This document shows positions 36,348 through 44,343 of a stretch of DNA of 64,000 bases, one piece after another. The DNA is from Bacteroidia bacterium. GTDB lineage: Bacteria > Bacteroidota > Bacteroidia > J057 > JADKCL01. The notes beneath the pieces were generated by a model, which saw only the letters and a program-made list of their open reading frames with translations, made no database searches and was not told where the DNA came from. Every line of letters starts with the position of its first letter. The first letter of the stretch is position 1. A program made the position numbers and the translations under genes. The DNA is taken from positions 62,001-126,000 of the forward strand of contig JACJYV010000002.1 of the NCBI GenBank assembly GCA_020635905.1, read 5' to 3'.

Positions 36348-37315
36348 AATTTCGCACGGAATTGGCGGTCCCGCAGGGCCCTTTTTCCCTGAATTATGAA
36401 AGTCAGATTCTCGCGGTGGGCTCCTGCTTTGCCGACCGCATGGGTTTGCGCCTGGTGGAAAATAAATTTCAGGCCCAGGTCAATCCGTTTGGGGTGATTT
36501 TCAATCCTTTGTCTTTGATCAGGCTGCTGAAAGCAGCCCTGAGTCGCGACCTGACTTTGGGAGAATCCCTGTTTGAAAACCAGGGCCTGTGGCACTCTTT
36601 TGATTTCCATTCTGAGTTCTCGCATCCCCAACGTGAGGTGGTGAAACAGGCCATTGAGGACAGCCTGGAGGTGACGGGCGCTTTTTTGCGCAAGGCAGAG
36701 GTGGTGATTCTGACTTTGGGTACGGCCAGGGTATATCGCAGCCGTGAGACGCAGGAAATTGTGGCCAACTGCCACAAGGTGCCTCAAAGCCAGTTTGAGG
36801 CTGAACTGCTCAGGCCTGAGCAGATTGTGCAGGAAATTCGTGAATTTCAGGCGGCCTGGCTGCAGGTGCAACCTGCAGGGAAGATCCTGCTCACGGTGAG
36901 CCCGGTGCGACATGTGAAAGACGGGCTGGAAAGCAATGCGGTGAGCAAAAGCATTTTGCGCTATGCCTGCCAGCTGGCAGTGGACAGCCTGGAAGGAGTG
37001 GCCTATTTTCCGGCCTACGAGCTGGTCCTGGACGACCTGCGGGACTATCGTTTTTTCAAAAAAGATCTGATTCACCCCAATGACATGGCCGAGGACTATG
37101 TGTGGGATAAATTTTGCCGCAGTTATATGACGGCTGATACGCTGGCCGTGATGGAAGCCTGGCAAAAGGTGAAAGCAGGGCTGGAGCACCGTCCGTTTCA
37201 CGGGGGGAGCGAAGCTCACCGTGCTTTTTTGCAGGATTTGCTGCACAAGATGGAGGCCCTGCAGGGCAGGATGGATCTGGGGGAGGAGATGGCCCATCTC
37301 CGCGGGCAATTATGA
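36344..37315 (+). CDS. GSCFA-domain protein
   Basis: 323 residues, named from the GSCFA motif (LAVGSCFADRMG) near the N-terminus. NPFGVIFNPLSL, VILTLGTARVYR, LLTVSPVRHVKDG and DLIHPNDMAEDYVWDKF give the SGNH/GDSL-hydrolase-like blocks, with Ser in GSCF and Asp/His in IHPND. A cytoplasmic esterase or acyl hydrolase of unknown substrate is inferred. It overlaps the DUF368 gene by 4 bp, so the two are translationally coupled. Confidence 0.88.
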   Translation: MKFRTELAVPQGPFSLNYESQILAVGSCFADRMGLRLVENKFQAQVNPFGVIFNPLSLIRLLKAALSRDLTLGESLFENQGLWHSFDFHSEFSHPQREVVKQAIEDSLEVTGAFLRKAEVVILTLGTARVYRSRETQEIVANCHKVPQSQFEAELLRPEQIVQEIREFQAAWLQVQPAGKILLTVSPVRHVKDGLESNAVSKSILRYACQLAVDSLEGVAYFPAYELVLDDLRDYRFFKKDLIHPNDMAEDYVWDKFCRSYMTADTLAVMEAWQKVKAGLEHRPFHGGSEAHRAFLQDLLHKMEALQGRMDLGEEMAHLRGQL

Positions 37316-37320
37316 ACCCG

Positions 37321-37457
37321 GGGCCGCGAAGCGGCTAAGGCGTGAAGGATACGGAGGGCCGCGGCGAGCCTGCTGGTGCGAGCCGCGGGTGCGCAGCACG
37401 GAACCCCGCAGGAGCCTGACCCGAGGGTAGCCTGCATGCAGGCCGAGGGGCACGCCC
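37321..37457. other. GC-rich, highly structured intergenic element
   Basis: About 137 bp, clearly richer in G+C than either flank, between two convergent genes. Paired segments: GCCGC-GAA-GCGGC (37323-37335); GGCGTG (37339-37344) with CACGCC (37451-37456) enclosing the rest; CCGCGG ... CCGCGG around 37360-37387; GTGC-GCA-GCAC near 37389; the perfect 14-bp palindrome GCCTGCATGCAGGC (37430-37443). It has the form of a folded RNA or a structured dispersed repeat. No ORF is present. Confidence 0.5.
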
Positions 37458-37491
37458 AAAATCAATCCTGAATCCTTTTTAATATTGTAGT

Positions 37492-38160
37492 TTACTGGGT
37501 TTGCCCGGCGATGATATTATTTCCGGGGGTATTATTATAAGCCCAGGAACGGATGGTAAACTCCATGTACCCGGCATCGGGCGAGGAAGAAGTCGTAACC
37601 CAGCCATCCTGATGGAGGCGGATCCAGCCCAGATGGATGTCAGTGCCCTTTCTGAGCCGTACGGGGAGATATTCATTTATACCATTGAAGGTATGGCCCT
37701 GGGTATTGTAGGAGCAGCTGTAATAGTAAATGCCGCCCTCGTCCCCCCAGTAGTAATCAGTGGGCAGTTGCTGGAGAATGGAATCGCCCGAAATGAGGGA
37801 AACGGTATTTCCCCAGGGAGGGGTATTGTTTTTTAGCAGCAGGGAGGCGTCTGAATGCAGGGTGCGGACCGTGGTGGAAAAATTGACGTGACTGGTAAAG
37901 GTGCAATTGCTGTGAATGTATTCCAGGTTAAATTCCACGTCATTTTGGCTGTCGCCATCCAGGTCGATCTGATAGGATGCGAGGTAAACAGAGTCGGAAA
38001 TAACTCTGAGAACCGTATCTGGAATGTCAACAAAAGTGATACTGTCGGGTACGGCCGTCGGGGTGTAATAACTGATTGGATCTTCTGCACCAGAACTACA
38101 GGAGGAGAGCAGCCACCCGAGGGCGGACAGCAGAAAGGCGGTGATTTGTACGGGTTTCAT
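37492..38160 (-). CDS. Lipoprotein of unknown function, paralogue 1
   Basis: 222 residues. Signal peptide with lipobox LSSC, then a beta-rich domain containing DLDGDSQNDVEFNL (a Ca-binding-like Asp-rich loop), EYLPVRL, HLGWIRL and WAYNNTPGNNIIAGQ. The same landmarks in the same order occur in the gene at 38446-39144, so the two arose by tandem duplication. I recognise no named family. Outer-membrane or surface anchoring is likely. A perfect inverted repeat lies 22 bp upstream of the start. Confidence 0.72.
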   Translation of the reverse strand: MKPVQITAFLLSALGWLLSSCSSGAEDPISYYTPTAVPDSITFVDIPDTVLRVISDSVYLASYQIDLDGDSQNDVEFNLEYIHSNCTFTSHVNFSTTVRTLHSDASLLLKNNTPPWGNTVSLISGDSILQQLPTDYYWGDEGGIYYYSCSYNTQGHTFNGINEYLPVRLRKGTDIHLGWIRLHQDGWVTTSSSPDAGYMEFTIRSWAYNNTPGNNIIAGQTQ

Positions 38161-38181
38161 GACTTTTTAAGTTAACAAAGG

Positions 38182-38201
38182 CACTTTCGCTGGCGAAAGT
38201 G
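38182..38201. promoter_or_regulatory. Perfect inverted repeat upstream of the lipoprotein gene
   Basis: CACTTTCGC-TG-GCGAAAGTG, 9-bp arms, 22 bp before the ATG of the leftward lipoprotein gene. It could be an operator or an mRNA hairpin. No T run follows, so a terminator is unlikely. Confidence 0.35.
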
Positions 38202-38445
38202 TTGAGGGTTTGTAAATGTGCGGAGGAGGTTCCGCTACCTGGGGCAGTAAAGGCATGGCTGATTTCGCTTCGAAAACTGACGAGCAACACTACAAAAAGC
38301 AGGATAAGGCTGGTCTGTTTGCAAAGCTGAATCATACCCTAAGATAGGGAGAAGTGAAGATGGGGGAAAGCTCAAAGGGAAAACTTCTTACGCACCCAGG
38401 GGCGCGGGGAGGTAGCAAAAAAGGGGGAAAAGCTATTGGAGGCAG

Positions 38446-39144
38446 TTATTTGCGAATCTGGCCAGCGAAGATATCGTTGTCGTGGGCGCGGTTGTAAGCC
38501 CAGCCCCTGATCTCGAGGTCGAAGGTCATGCGCAGGGGGCTTTGAGATACGATCTGAGGCTGAAGTTGGGAAATCTGAATCCAGGCCAGGTGATTGCCAT
38601 CGTTTTGTATGTATTTGACGGGCAGATATTCTTCGTTGGCAAACTGGGAGATGTAGGTTCCTGCGGAACAATCGTTTTCGAACAGGATGCTGCCTGAAAC
38701 CCAGTGATCGTTGATGGAGGTGTCGGCAGGGAGCGGATCGGAATTGAGTTGAGCAATGCTGATGGTATCGCCGTATTCCAGTTGGAGGAGGGAAGCGCCT
38801 GAGGGATACTGTGCAGCCAGGAAGGTATTGGCTTTGAGGGAGGTAATCTCTGTTTTGAAGGAAAAGGAAGTATCCTGGGCGCAGGTATCGGGTGCAAAAC
38901 TGAGGGAAAAGAGCAGGTCGTTGCTCCCGTTATTGTCGAGGTCGAATTTTTTGGAAAGGGTGGACGGACCGGTCTCTGTATCGAGGTGTACGGCAAATCC
39001 GGGCGAACTAAGGACAAAGATCATGTCGTCTGGCTGATCATTGGGATGATGCGAGACAGGGTCTTCACCTTGTTGCTGGCATCCTGCCAGCAAAATCAGA
39101 GCGCATGTAAGAACAAGGTAGGTTAGTTGTTTAAGGCGTCTCAT
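38446..39144 (-). CDS. Lipoprotein of unknown function, paralogue 2
   Basis: 232 residues. Signal peptide with lipobox LAGC, then DLDNNGSNDLLFSL, EYLPVKY, HLAWIQI and WAYNRAHDNDIFAGQ, matching its neighbour at 37492-38160. Overall identity looks low outside these motifs, so the duplication is old. It lies 83 bp downstream of the HlyD-family adaptor on the same strand and could be transcribed from the sdaAB/tolC/hlyD run. Function unknown. Confidence 0.72.
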   Translation of the reverse strand: MRRLKQLTYLVLTCALILLAGCQQQGEDPVSHHPNDQPDDMIFVLSSPGFAVHLDTETGPSTLSKKFDLDNNGSNDLLFSLSFAPDTCAQDTSFSFKTEITSLKANTFLAAQYPSGASLLQLEYGDTISIAQLNSDPLPADTSINDHWVSGSILFENDCSAGTYISQFANEEYLPVKYIQNDGNHLAWIQISQLQPQIVSQSPLRMTFDLEIRGWAYNRAHDNDIFAGQIRK

Positions 39145-39227
39145 GGGTACAAAAATACCCTATTTACATTCTAAATAAAAATCTGGCAATATTTTTCGCC
39201 TTGAGAAGAATTCAGGACAAATACAGA

Positions 39228-40604
39228 TCAATTGGAGCCTTCTGGCTCAGGTTCGGCATCCTTTTTCTTTTTTTCCCGTTCGGCCTTGCGGTCGGTTTCC
39301 AGGGTCACTTCCGTGCCGTCTTTGATCTGCTTGGTGAGCACCAGATAGGGGCCTGTGATCACAGTTTCGCCGCCATTGAGACCTGATTTGATGCGGATGT
39401 ATTTGTCGTCTGAAATGCCCGTGGTCACTTCTTTTTCTTTGGCTACGCCATCTTCCAGCACAAATACCACTTCCTGGAGGTCGTTTTTCACTTTTTCCTC
39501 GCCTGCTGGCCCGGCCTCGGCCTCTGTTTTCTTGATGGTCACGGCCTGAATGGGCACAGAAAGCACATTGTCTTCGCGGTCGGTAAAAATATCGACCTGG
39601 GCGCTCATGCCGGGCCTGAAGGGACTTTTTTCTTCAGTCAGGCCCCGCATGACTTCGGGGTCTTTGATGTAGGAGTTGCGGTCGATCACGACTTTTACTT
39701 CAAAATTGGTGATCTGGTCAGTGGAGCCAAGGGCGGAAACGGTGGCCGAGTAGGCGATTTCAGAGACTTTCCCCTTGAATTTTTTGTCCTCGAAGGCATC
39801 CACCTCAATGACAGCCGAGTCGCCAATGGAAAGGTTGATGATGTCGTTTTCGTTGATGTCCACCTTTACTTCCATGACAGACAAGTCGGCGATACGCATG
39901 ATTTCCGTGCCGCTCATCTGAATGGTCCCCACCACACGCTCGCCCTTTTCGACCAGAACCTGGGTCACGGTGCCGCTCATGGAGGCGTAGATGTTGGTGC
40001 GATTGAGGTTTTGGCGGGCCTGCTTGAGGGAGGCCTCGGCGCTTTTCATGGTGAAAAAGGAAGCTTCCACCCGCTGTTTGGCAGAGGAGTACTGGGAGCG
40101 GGAGACGTCGGTCAGGAGTTTGGCATTTTCCCACTCCATTTTGGAAATGACCTGCTGCTTGTAGAGTTCGTTGGTGCGCTGGTAGCTGGCTGAATCCTGC
40201 AGATGTTTGGCGTAGGCTTGTCCCAGGTCGGCCTTGGCCGACATGTAGTTGGCCTTGGAGGTGTTGAGAGAAGCCTGGGCCTGCTCGAGGGCTGAGCGGT
40301 AATTTTCGGGCTGAATGGTGACCAGAAGGTCGCCTTCTTTCACTTTGTCGCCTTCTTTGAAGTAGAGTTCCACAATTTCCCCTGACACGTCGGGGGCGAT
40401 TTTCACTTCAGTCGCAGGCTGAATGACGCCCGATTCGGAAACGGAGGACAGGATGGTGCGGGTTGTGACAGTTTCCACCTCCACCTGAATATTGTCTTTC
40501 TTCTTCAGGACCATCAAAACGACCACCACCACCAGGGTAAGTCCAAGTCCAATGATCCACCAGAGAGTGGATTTCTTTTTTCTTTGCGTGCGTGTATCAG
40601 CCAT
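39228..40604 (-). CDS. HlyD/MacA-family efflux periplasmic adaptor
   Basis: 458 residues. One N-terminal membrane anchor (LWWIIGLGLTLVVVVVLMVL), a biotinyl-lipoyl-like hairpin (VKIAPDVSGEIVELYFKEGDKVKEGDLL), a long alpha-hairpin (about 105-200), a second lipoyl half (IYASMSGTVTQVLVEKGERV), beta-barrel and membrane-proximal domains, and a Lys/Glu-rich tail. It joins an inner-membrane pump to TolC. It follows the TolC-like gene (43-bp gap), but no ABC or RND permease gene follows. Confidence 0.88.
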   Translation of the reverse strand: MADTRTQRKKKSTLWWIIGLGLTLVVVVVLMVLKKKDNIQVEVETVTTRTILSSVSESGVIQPATEVKIAPDVSGEIVELYFKEGDKVKEGDLLVTIQPENYRSALEQAQASLNTSKANYMSAKADLGQAYAKHLQDSASYQRTNELYKQQVISKMEWENAKLLTDVSRSQYSSAKQRVEASFFTMKSAEASLKQARQNLNRTNIYASMSGTVTQVLVEKGERVVGTIQMSGTEIMRIADLSVMEVKVDINENDIINLSIGDSAVIEVDAFEDKKFKGKVSEIAYSATVSALGSTDQITNFEVKVVIDRNSYIKDPEVMRGLTEEKSPFRPGMSAQVDIFTDREDNVLSVPIQAVTIKKTEAEAGPAGEEKVKNDLQEVVFVLEDGVAKEKEVTTGISDDKYIRIKSGLNGGETVITGPYLVLTKQIKDGTEVTLETDRKAEREKKKKDAEPEPEGSN

Positions 40605-40647
40605 GGAAACGCTTTAAATATTGAGAGGTTTTTGGTTTTACGTTCGG

Positions 40648-42000
40648 TTAAAATTTCAATGGATTTCCCTGATAGACATCCAAAACTGCCTTTTTCAGGA
40701 TGAAATCGTATTTGGCATTGAGCAATTCTATCTCGGCCAGATTTTTATCGTTGAGGGTTTTGCTGTAGGAATAATAATCCACCAGTCCTTTGGAAAATTT
40801 GACTTCTGCATACTGATACGCCTCTTCCAGGGCCTTCAGGCTTTCGGTGGTGGCAGCATATTTTTCGGCAGATGATTTCATATCGAGGTAGGCGGTCTGG
40901 ATGTTTTTTTCCAGCATGTTGCGCTGGTTATTATACTCCAGGCGGGCATTTCTCAGGCTGATTTGACTCAACTGCACGGAGGTATGGGTCTGTAAACGGT
41001 TAAAAACCGGGATATTCATGGACAGGGTTACCCCCTGGCGAAAGTTGTCGGGAAGTTGCTCAAAATAAGGAACCTGCACCCGCTGAAAGGTCTCGGGATC
41101 GAGCACTCCGTTGGAGGAATAGCTGGTATAAAGGCCGCCATTCAGGGTGATGGAGGGATAGCGCAGGGCCTGGGTGGCTTTGAGATTGTACTCAGAGGCA
41201 TTGATTTTGGCCTCCTGCTGTCTGATTTCGGGCATGGTGCTGAGGGCAGTCTGGTAAATCTGCTCCAGAGGAGCCACGGTTCCATCCAGCTGAATGGCGC
41301 TTACCTGGGGAATTTCGAGCTCGAATTCGACTTCGGGGTCCATTTCCATCAGCTGGGCCAGGGCCAGCTGGCCTTTGGCGAGGATGCTCCTCGCATTGAC
41401 TACGGCCAGGTTTTCGCTGGCCACCTGCGATTTGAGGCTGTACACTTCAGATTGGGTCAGCACGCCTGCTTTGTATTGAATTTCAACTTTTTCAAGCTGT
41501 TTTTGGGCAATTTCGAACCTTTTTTCGGCAATTCTGAGATTTTCCCTGCCATAAACCACCTGAAAAAAATTGTAAGCCACGTTGGTGGTCAGATCGTTTT
41601 TCATGCGCTGGATGGCGTATTCAGAGGCAGCCAGGTCTTCGCGTTTGGCCTTCATGTTGAAGTGGTTGCGCAATCCGTTGAAAAGGGTCACGCTGGAGGA
41701 TAAACTGATGTTGGAGGAGCCTGTGGAAGCGGTCACAGGACGGAATACGTTCATGTCAAAGGTGCGTCCCCAGGATTGGGAATAGCTCCAGTTTCCGTTC
41801 AGATTGGGCAAAAACTCATATTTGGTTTGCTGGTAATTGGCCTCGGCCGATTGCCGGGAGAAGTCCAGCTGAAGCAGCTGTATGTTTTTTTCGAGGGCAA
41901 TGGCAATGCATTTCTCCAGACTCAGAACCTGCTGGGCTTTGCCGGGAATTTGCAGGGTAAGAAGCAGCAAAAAGATGAGGGGTAAAATTTTCAATCTCAT
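40648..42000 (-). CDS. TolC-family outer-membrane efflux protein
   Basis: 450 residues from the ATG at 42000, which opens a signal peptide (MRLKILPLIFLLLLTLQIPGKAQ); the frame runs 18 codons further but overlaps sdaAB. Two OEP repeats of long amphipathic helices are visible (LSLEKCIAIALEKNIQLLQ; then NASEYNLKATQALRYPSITLNGG), and tyrosine/asparagine-rich strands give the barrel. It forms the outer-membrane channel for the adjacent HlyD-type adaptor. Confidence 0.9.
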   Translation of the reverse strand: MRLKILPLIFLLLLTLQIPGKAQQVLSLEKCIAIALEKNIQLLQLDFSRQSAEANYQQTKYEFLPNLNGNWSYSQSWGRTFDMNVFRPVTASTGSSNISLSSSVTLFNGLRNHFNMKAKREDLAASEYAIQRMKNDLTTNVAYNFFQVVYGRENLRIAEKRFEIAQKQLEKVEIQYKAGVLTQSEVYSLKSQVASENLAVVNARSILAKGQLALAQLMEMDPEVEFELEIPQVSAIQLDGTVAPLEQIYQTALSTMPEIRQQEAKINASEYNLKATQALRYPSITLNGGLYTSYSSNGVLDPETFQRVQVPYFEQLPDNFRQGVTLSMNIPVFNRLQTHTSVQLSQISLRNARLEYNNQRNMLEKNIQTAYLDMKSSAEKYAATTESLKALEEAYQYAEVKFSKGLVDYYSYSKTLNDKNLAEIELLNAKYDFILKKAVLDVYQGNPLKF

Positions 42001-42043
42001 ACTTTTAATTTTAGAACGGCCATTTGCAGAATTTCCTGAAATC

Positions 42044-42721
42044 TCAAAGGTCAATATTGGGGATGTATTCTACGTGAATTACCCACTTGAGGTGCTGTAA
42101 ATACTGCAGGGTGATCGATTCTATGCCCGAATCCATTTCAATTACCCATTTGGCATTCTGGTTTCTGGCGCTGCGATCCACGGTCATGGTTGCGATATTG
42201 CATCCGTCATTGGCTACGATGTTGGTTACGAAGGCGATGGAGCCTTTTACATCGTGGGCATCAATGACCAGCGTATGCTGCTGAGCCGTGAAATTGCACT
42301 TAAATCCATCTATCCCGGTTATTGAAATCAGGCCACCGCCTCTTGAAATACCCAGAACCTCAACTTTTCTGTTTTCGCCCGTTGCCTCCACTTTGATCGT
42401 GTTGGGATGTAAATGAGAAGCATTGGAAACTGACCTGAATACGTATTCAATCCCTTTTTGTTTCGCAATTTCAAGCGCTTCGCGGATGCGGTCGTCGTCA
42501 GTTTTGAAGTCGAGTAGTCCGGCCATGATGGCGCGGTCGCTGCCGTGGCCTTCAAAGGTGCGGGCAAATGAATTATAAAATGTAATGGTGACCTTTTGGG
42601 GGATTTGCCCGAGGATGCGACGAGCCACGCGACCTATTCTAACCACCCCGGCGGTATGGGAGCTTGAGGGCCCGATCATGATGGGTCCGATCATGTCGAA
42701 GATGCTGCTGCGGTCAGACAT
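42044..42721 (-). CDS. sdaAB: L-serine dehydratase beta subunit (iron-sulfur type)
   Basis: 225 residues. The N-terminal catalytic-type block MIGPIMIGPSSSHTAGVVRIG and FARTFEGHGSDRAIMAGLL identify the beta chain of the two-subunit, 4Fe-4S serine dehydratase, which turns serine into pyruvate and ammonia. The last ~75 residues form an ACT domain (HTLVIDAHDVKGSIAFVTNIVAN) that may sense serine. The alpha chain with the Fe-S cysteines is not in the window. It is first in a leftward run with the TolC and HlyD genes, 43 bp apart. Confidence 0.88.
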   Translation of the reverse strand: MSDRSSIFDMIGPIMIGPSSSHTAGVVRIGRVARRILGQIPQKVTITFYNSFARTFEGHGSDRAIMAGLLDFKTDDDRIREALEIAKQKGIEYVFRSVSNASHLHPNTIKVEATGENRKVEVLGISRGGGLISITGIDGFKCNFTAQQHTLVIDAHDVKGSIAFVTNIVANDGCNIATMTVDRSARNQNAKWVIEMDSGIESITLQYLQHLKWVIHVEYIPNIDL

Positions 42722-43227
42722 TTATTCATTCGCTTGGGGTTCAACTTCGCAAGGTGCGAATTTCGGTGCACATTTTAAAAAGAATAATGGGAGCCACTAA
42801 AAACTTGGAATCTCTGGGTTGGACCTGGTTCAGAAATGGTCATTTACTTTACAAAAGTGCGCTTTCTTTACCTGCTTCCGCCCTGATCTTCTTTATTTAA
42901 AGAGTTTCCTTAATAAAAGCGGGTAAACGATTAAATAAATTTGGGTAAATGAACTTTAGAAATATTAGTAATTAAAAAATTATTACTATCTTCAACTTCG
43001 TTTTTTGATAAGGGTTGGGTTGGAATGAGAATTTAAAAGAAATTCGGGCCTCTTTAATTGATTTGTTAACAAAAGAGGTTTTATGGTTGGATTATTTTTA
43101 TTAGTCCGTGGACTTTTAAAAAAATTTGCCTATATTTACTGAAGATTATTTTTCTGGTCATTTTGCTTGCACCTTATTTAAAAGTTTTGCGATTGGTTTT
43201 TGATTGTAAATGAATCATCCCGCATCT
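42722..43227. other. 506-bp AT-rich divergent region upstream of the PorP/SprF gene
   Basis: No ORF is credible. It contains TAAATTTG (42936-42943), an exact TAnnTTTG -7 box, and TATATTTA (43131-43138), one mismatch away and ~95 bp before the start, but no clear -33 partner for either. The long leader suggests regulated expression of the secretion gene. Confidence 0.35.
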
Positions 43228-44271
43228 ATGTTGAAAAAACAATTCCGAGCATTTTTGGCTGCGGTCGTGGTTATGGGTTTTTGGTCGTCCGTGCTAGCAC
43301 AGGATCCTCATTACACTCAGTTCTATGCTAACCAGCAGTTGCTCAGTCCCGCATTCGCAGGTGCAGGCTCCGGTCCCCGGGTCGCCTTGAACTATCGCGC
43401 CCAATGGGTTGCGATTCCTGGATCCTACCGTCAAATGGGCGCTGGGTATGATCAACCCCTTTACTTTGGCCGTTCGGTCCAGGGTTTCGGATTCCAATTA
43501 CACAACGACAAAGCCGGGGAAGGCAATCTTTCCAAGCTTGACCTGACCGCAAACTATTCGTTTGCAATCCAGATGGGGGATGCTCGCAACCCTCATTATT
43601 TGCGTTTGGGCCTGGGAGCAGGCGTTCAGCAATCCAGTATCGACATGACCAAGCTTCGCTTTGGGGATCAGATCGATACAGAAGAAGGATTCATCTACGC
43701 CACCAACGAAAAGCTCTCTTCCATTACCCGCTTTACTCCTGATGTTAATTTTGGAATGGCCTGGTATAATAAATTTGCCTGGGTCAGCGCCTCTGTGCAC
43801 CACATTACGGAGCCCAGCCAGGTATTCAAAATTACTCCAAACGTTCCCGGAAGCATTAATACCAAATGGCCCCGCAAGTACACCCTGACCGGTGGTATTG
43901 CAATCCCGGCCGGACCCATGAACAATCCCGATGCAGTGACCATTTCTCCTGCATTTTTGTTCATGTCACAAAGAAATTTCAACCAGTTGGCACTTGGAAC
44001 CTACGTACACATCAAACCCATCGTGTTTGGTGCCTGGTACCGCGCCAACTTTAATAATTATCTCAACCAGGCATTCGCCAGCGACATGATCGCAGGTTTG
44101 GTTGGCTTCAAAGAAGGTATTTTCAGTGTGGGCTACTCCTACGATTATACCATCTCCCGCCTTTCCAACCGCATCAGCGGTGGCTCTCACGAGATTGCGC
44201 TGATCATCGAATTCGATTCTGATCCAAAATCTCACTTCAGACATCACAGTTTGCCTTGTCCGAGATTCTAA
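43228..44271 (+). CDS. PorP/SprF-family type IX secretion membrane protein
   Basis: 347 residues from the ATG at 43228 (MLKKQFRAFLAA), six codons inside the longest frame. A signal peptide ends near VLAQDPHYTQFYANQQLLSPAFAG, the near-invariant start of mature PorP/SprF proteins. The rest is an outer-membrane barrel with ALNYRAQW, FNPG-like turns and a final SGGSHEIALII strand. Members help place T9SS cargo, often each paired with a cargo or with the GldK-N core. The next gene encodes a GldJ-like lipoprotein. Confidence 0.9.
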   Translation: MLKKQFRAFLAAVVVMGFWSSVLAQDPHYTQFYANQQLLSPAFAGAGSGPRVALNYRAQWVAIPGSYRQMGAGYDQPLYFGRSVQGFGFQLHNDKAGEGNLSKLDLTANYSFAIQMGDARNPHYLRLGLGAGVQQSSIDMTKLRFGDQIDTEEGFIYATNEKLSSITRFTPDVNFGMAWYNKFAWVSASVHHITEPSQVFKITPNVPGSINTKWPRKYTLTGGIAIPAGPMNNPDAVTISPAFLFMSQRNFNQLALGTYVHIKPIVFGAWYRANFNNYLNQAFASDMIAGLVGFKEGIFSVGYSYDYTISRLSNRISGGSHEIALIIEFDSDPKSHFRHHSLPCPRF

Positions 44272-44286
44272 AAAGATTTATATTTG
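44256..44286 (+). promoter_or_regulatory. Candidate Bacteroidota promoter for the GldJ-like gene
   Basis: TTG at 44256-44258 and TATATTTG at 44279-44286 (consensus TAnnTTTG) are 20 bp apart, with the ATG 57 bp after the -7 box. The first half overlaps the end of the PorP/SprF gene. Confidence 0.4.
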
Positions 44287-44343
44287 GCACTTAATTTTAT
44301 AAACAGGCGTTTTGGTTTTGTAAATCCTTAATCTATAACAACA

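Noticed and set aside
36257..37309. 350-codon ORF opposite the GSCFA gene
   Set aside because: Shadow; His/Gln-rich composition without structure, and GSCFA motifs are clear on the other strand.
38096..38335. 79-codon minus-strand ORF with a signal-peptide-like start
   Set aside because: The N-terminus (SLILLFVVLLVSF) is tempting, but it runs out of frame into the lipoprotein gene at 38160, and the rest looks like random translation.
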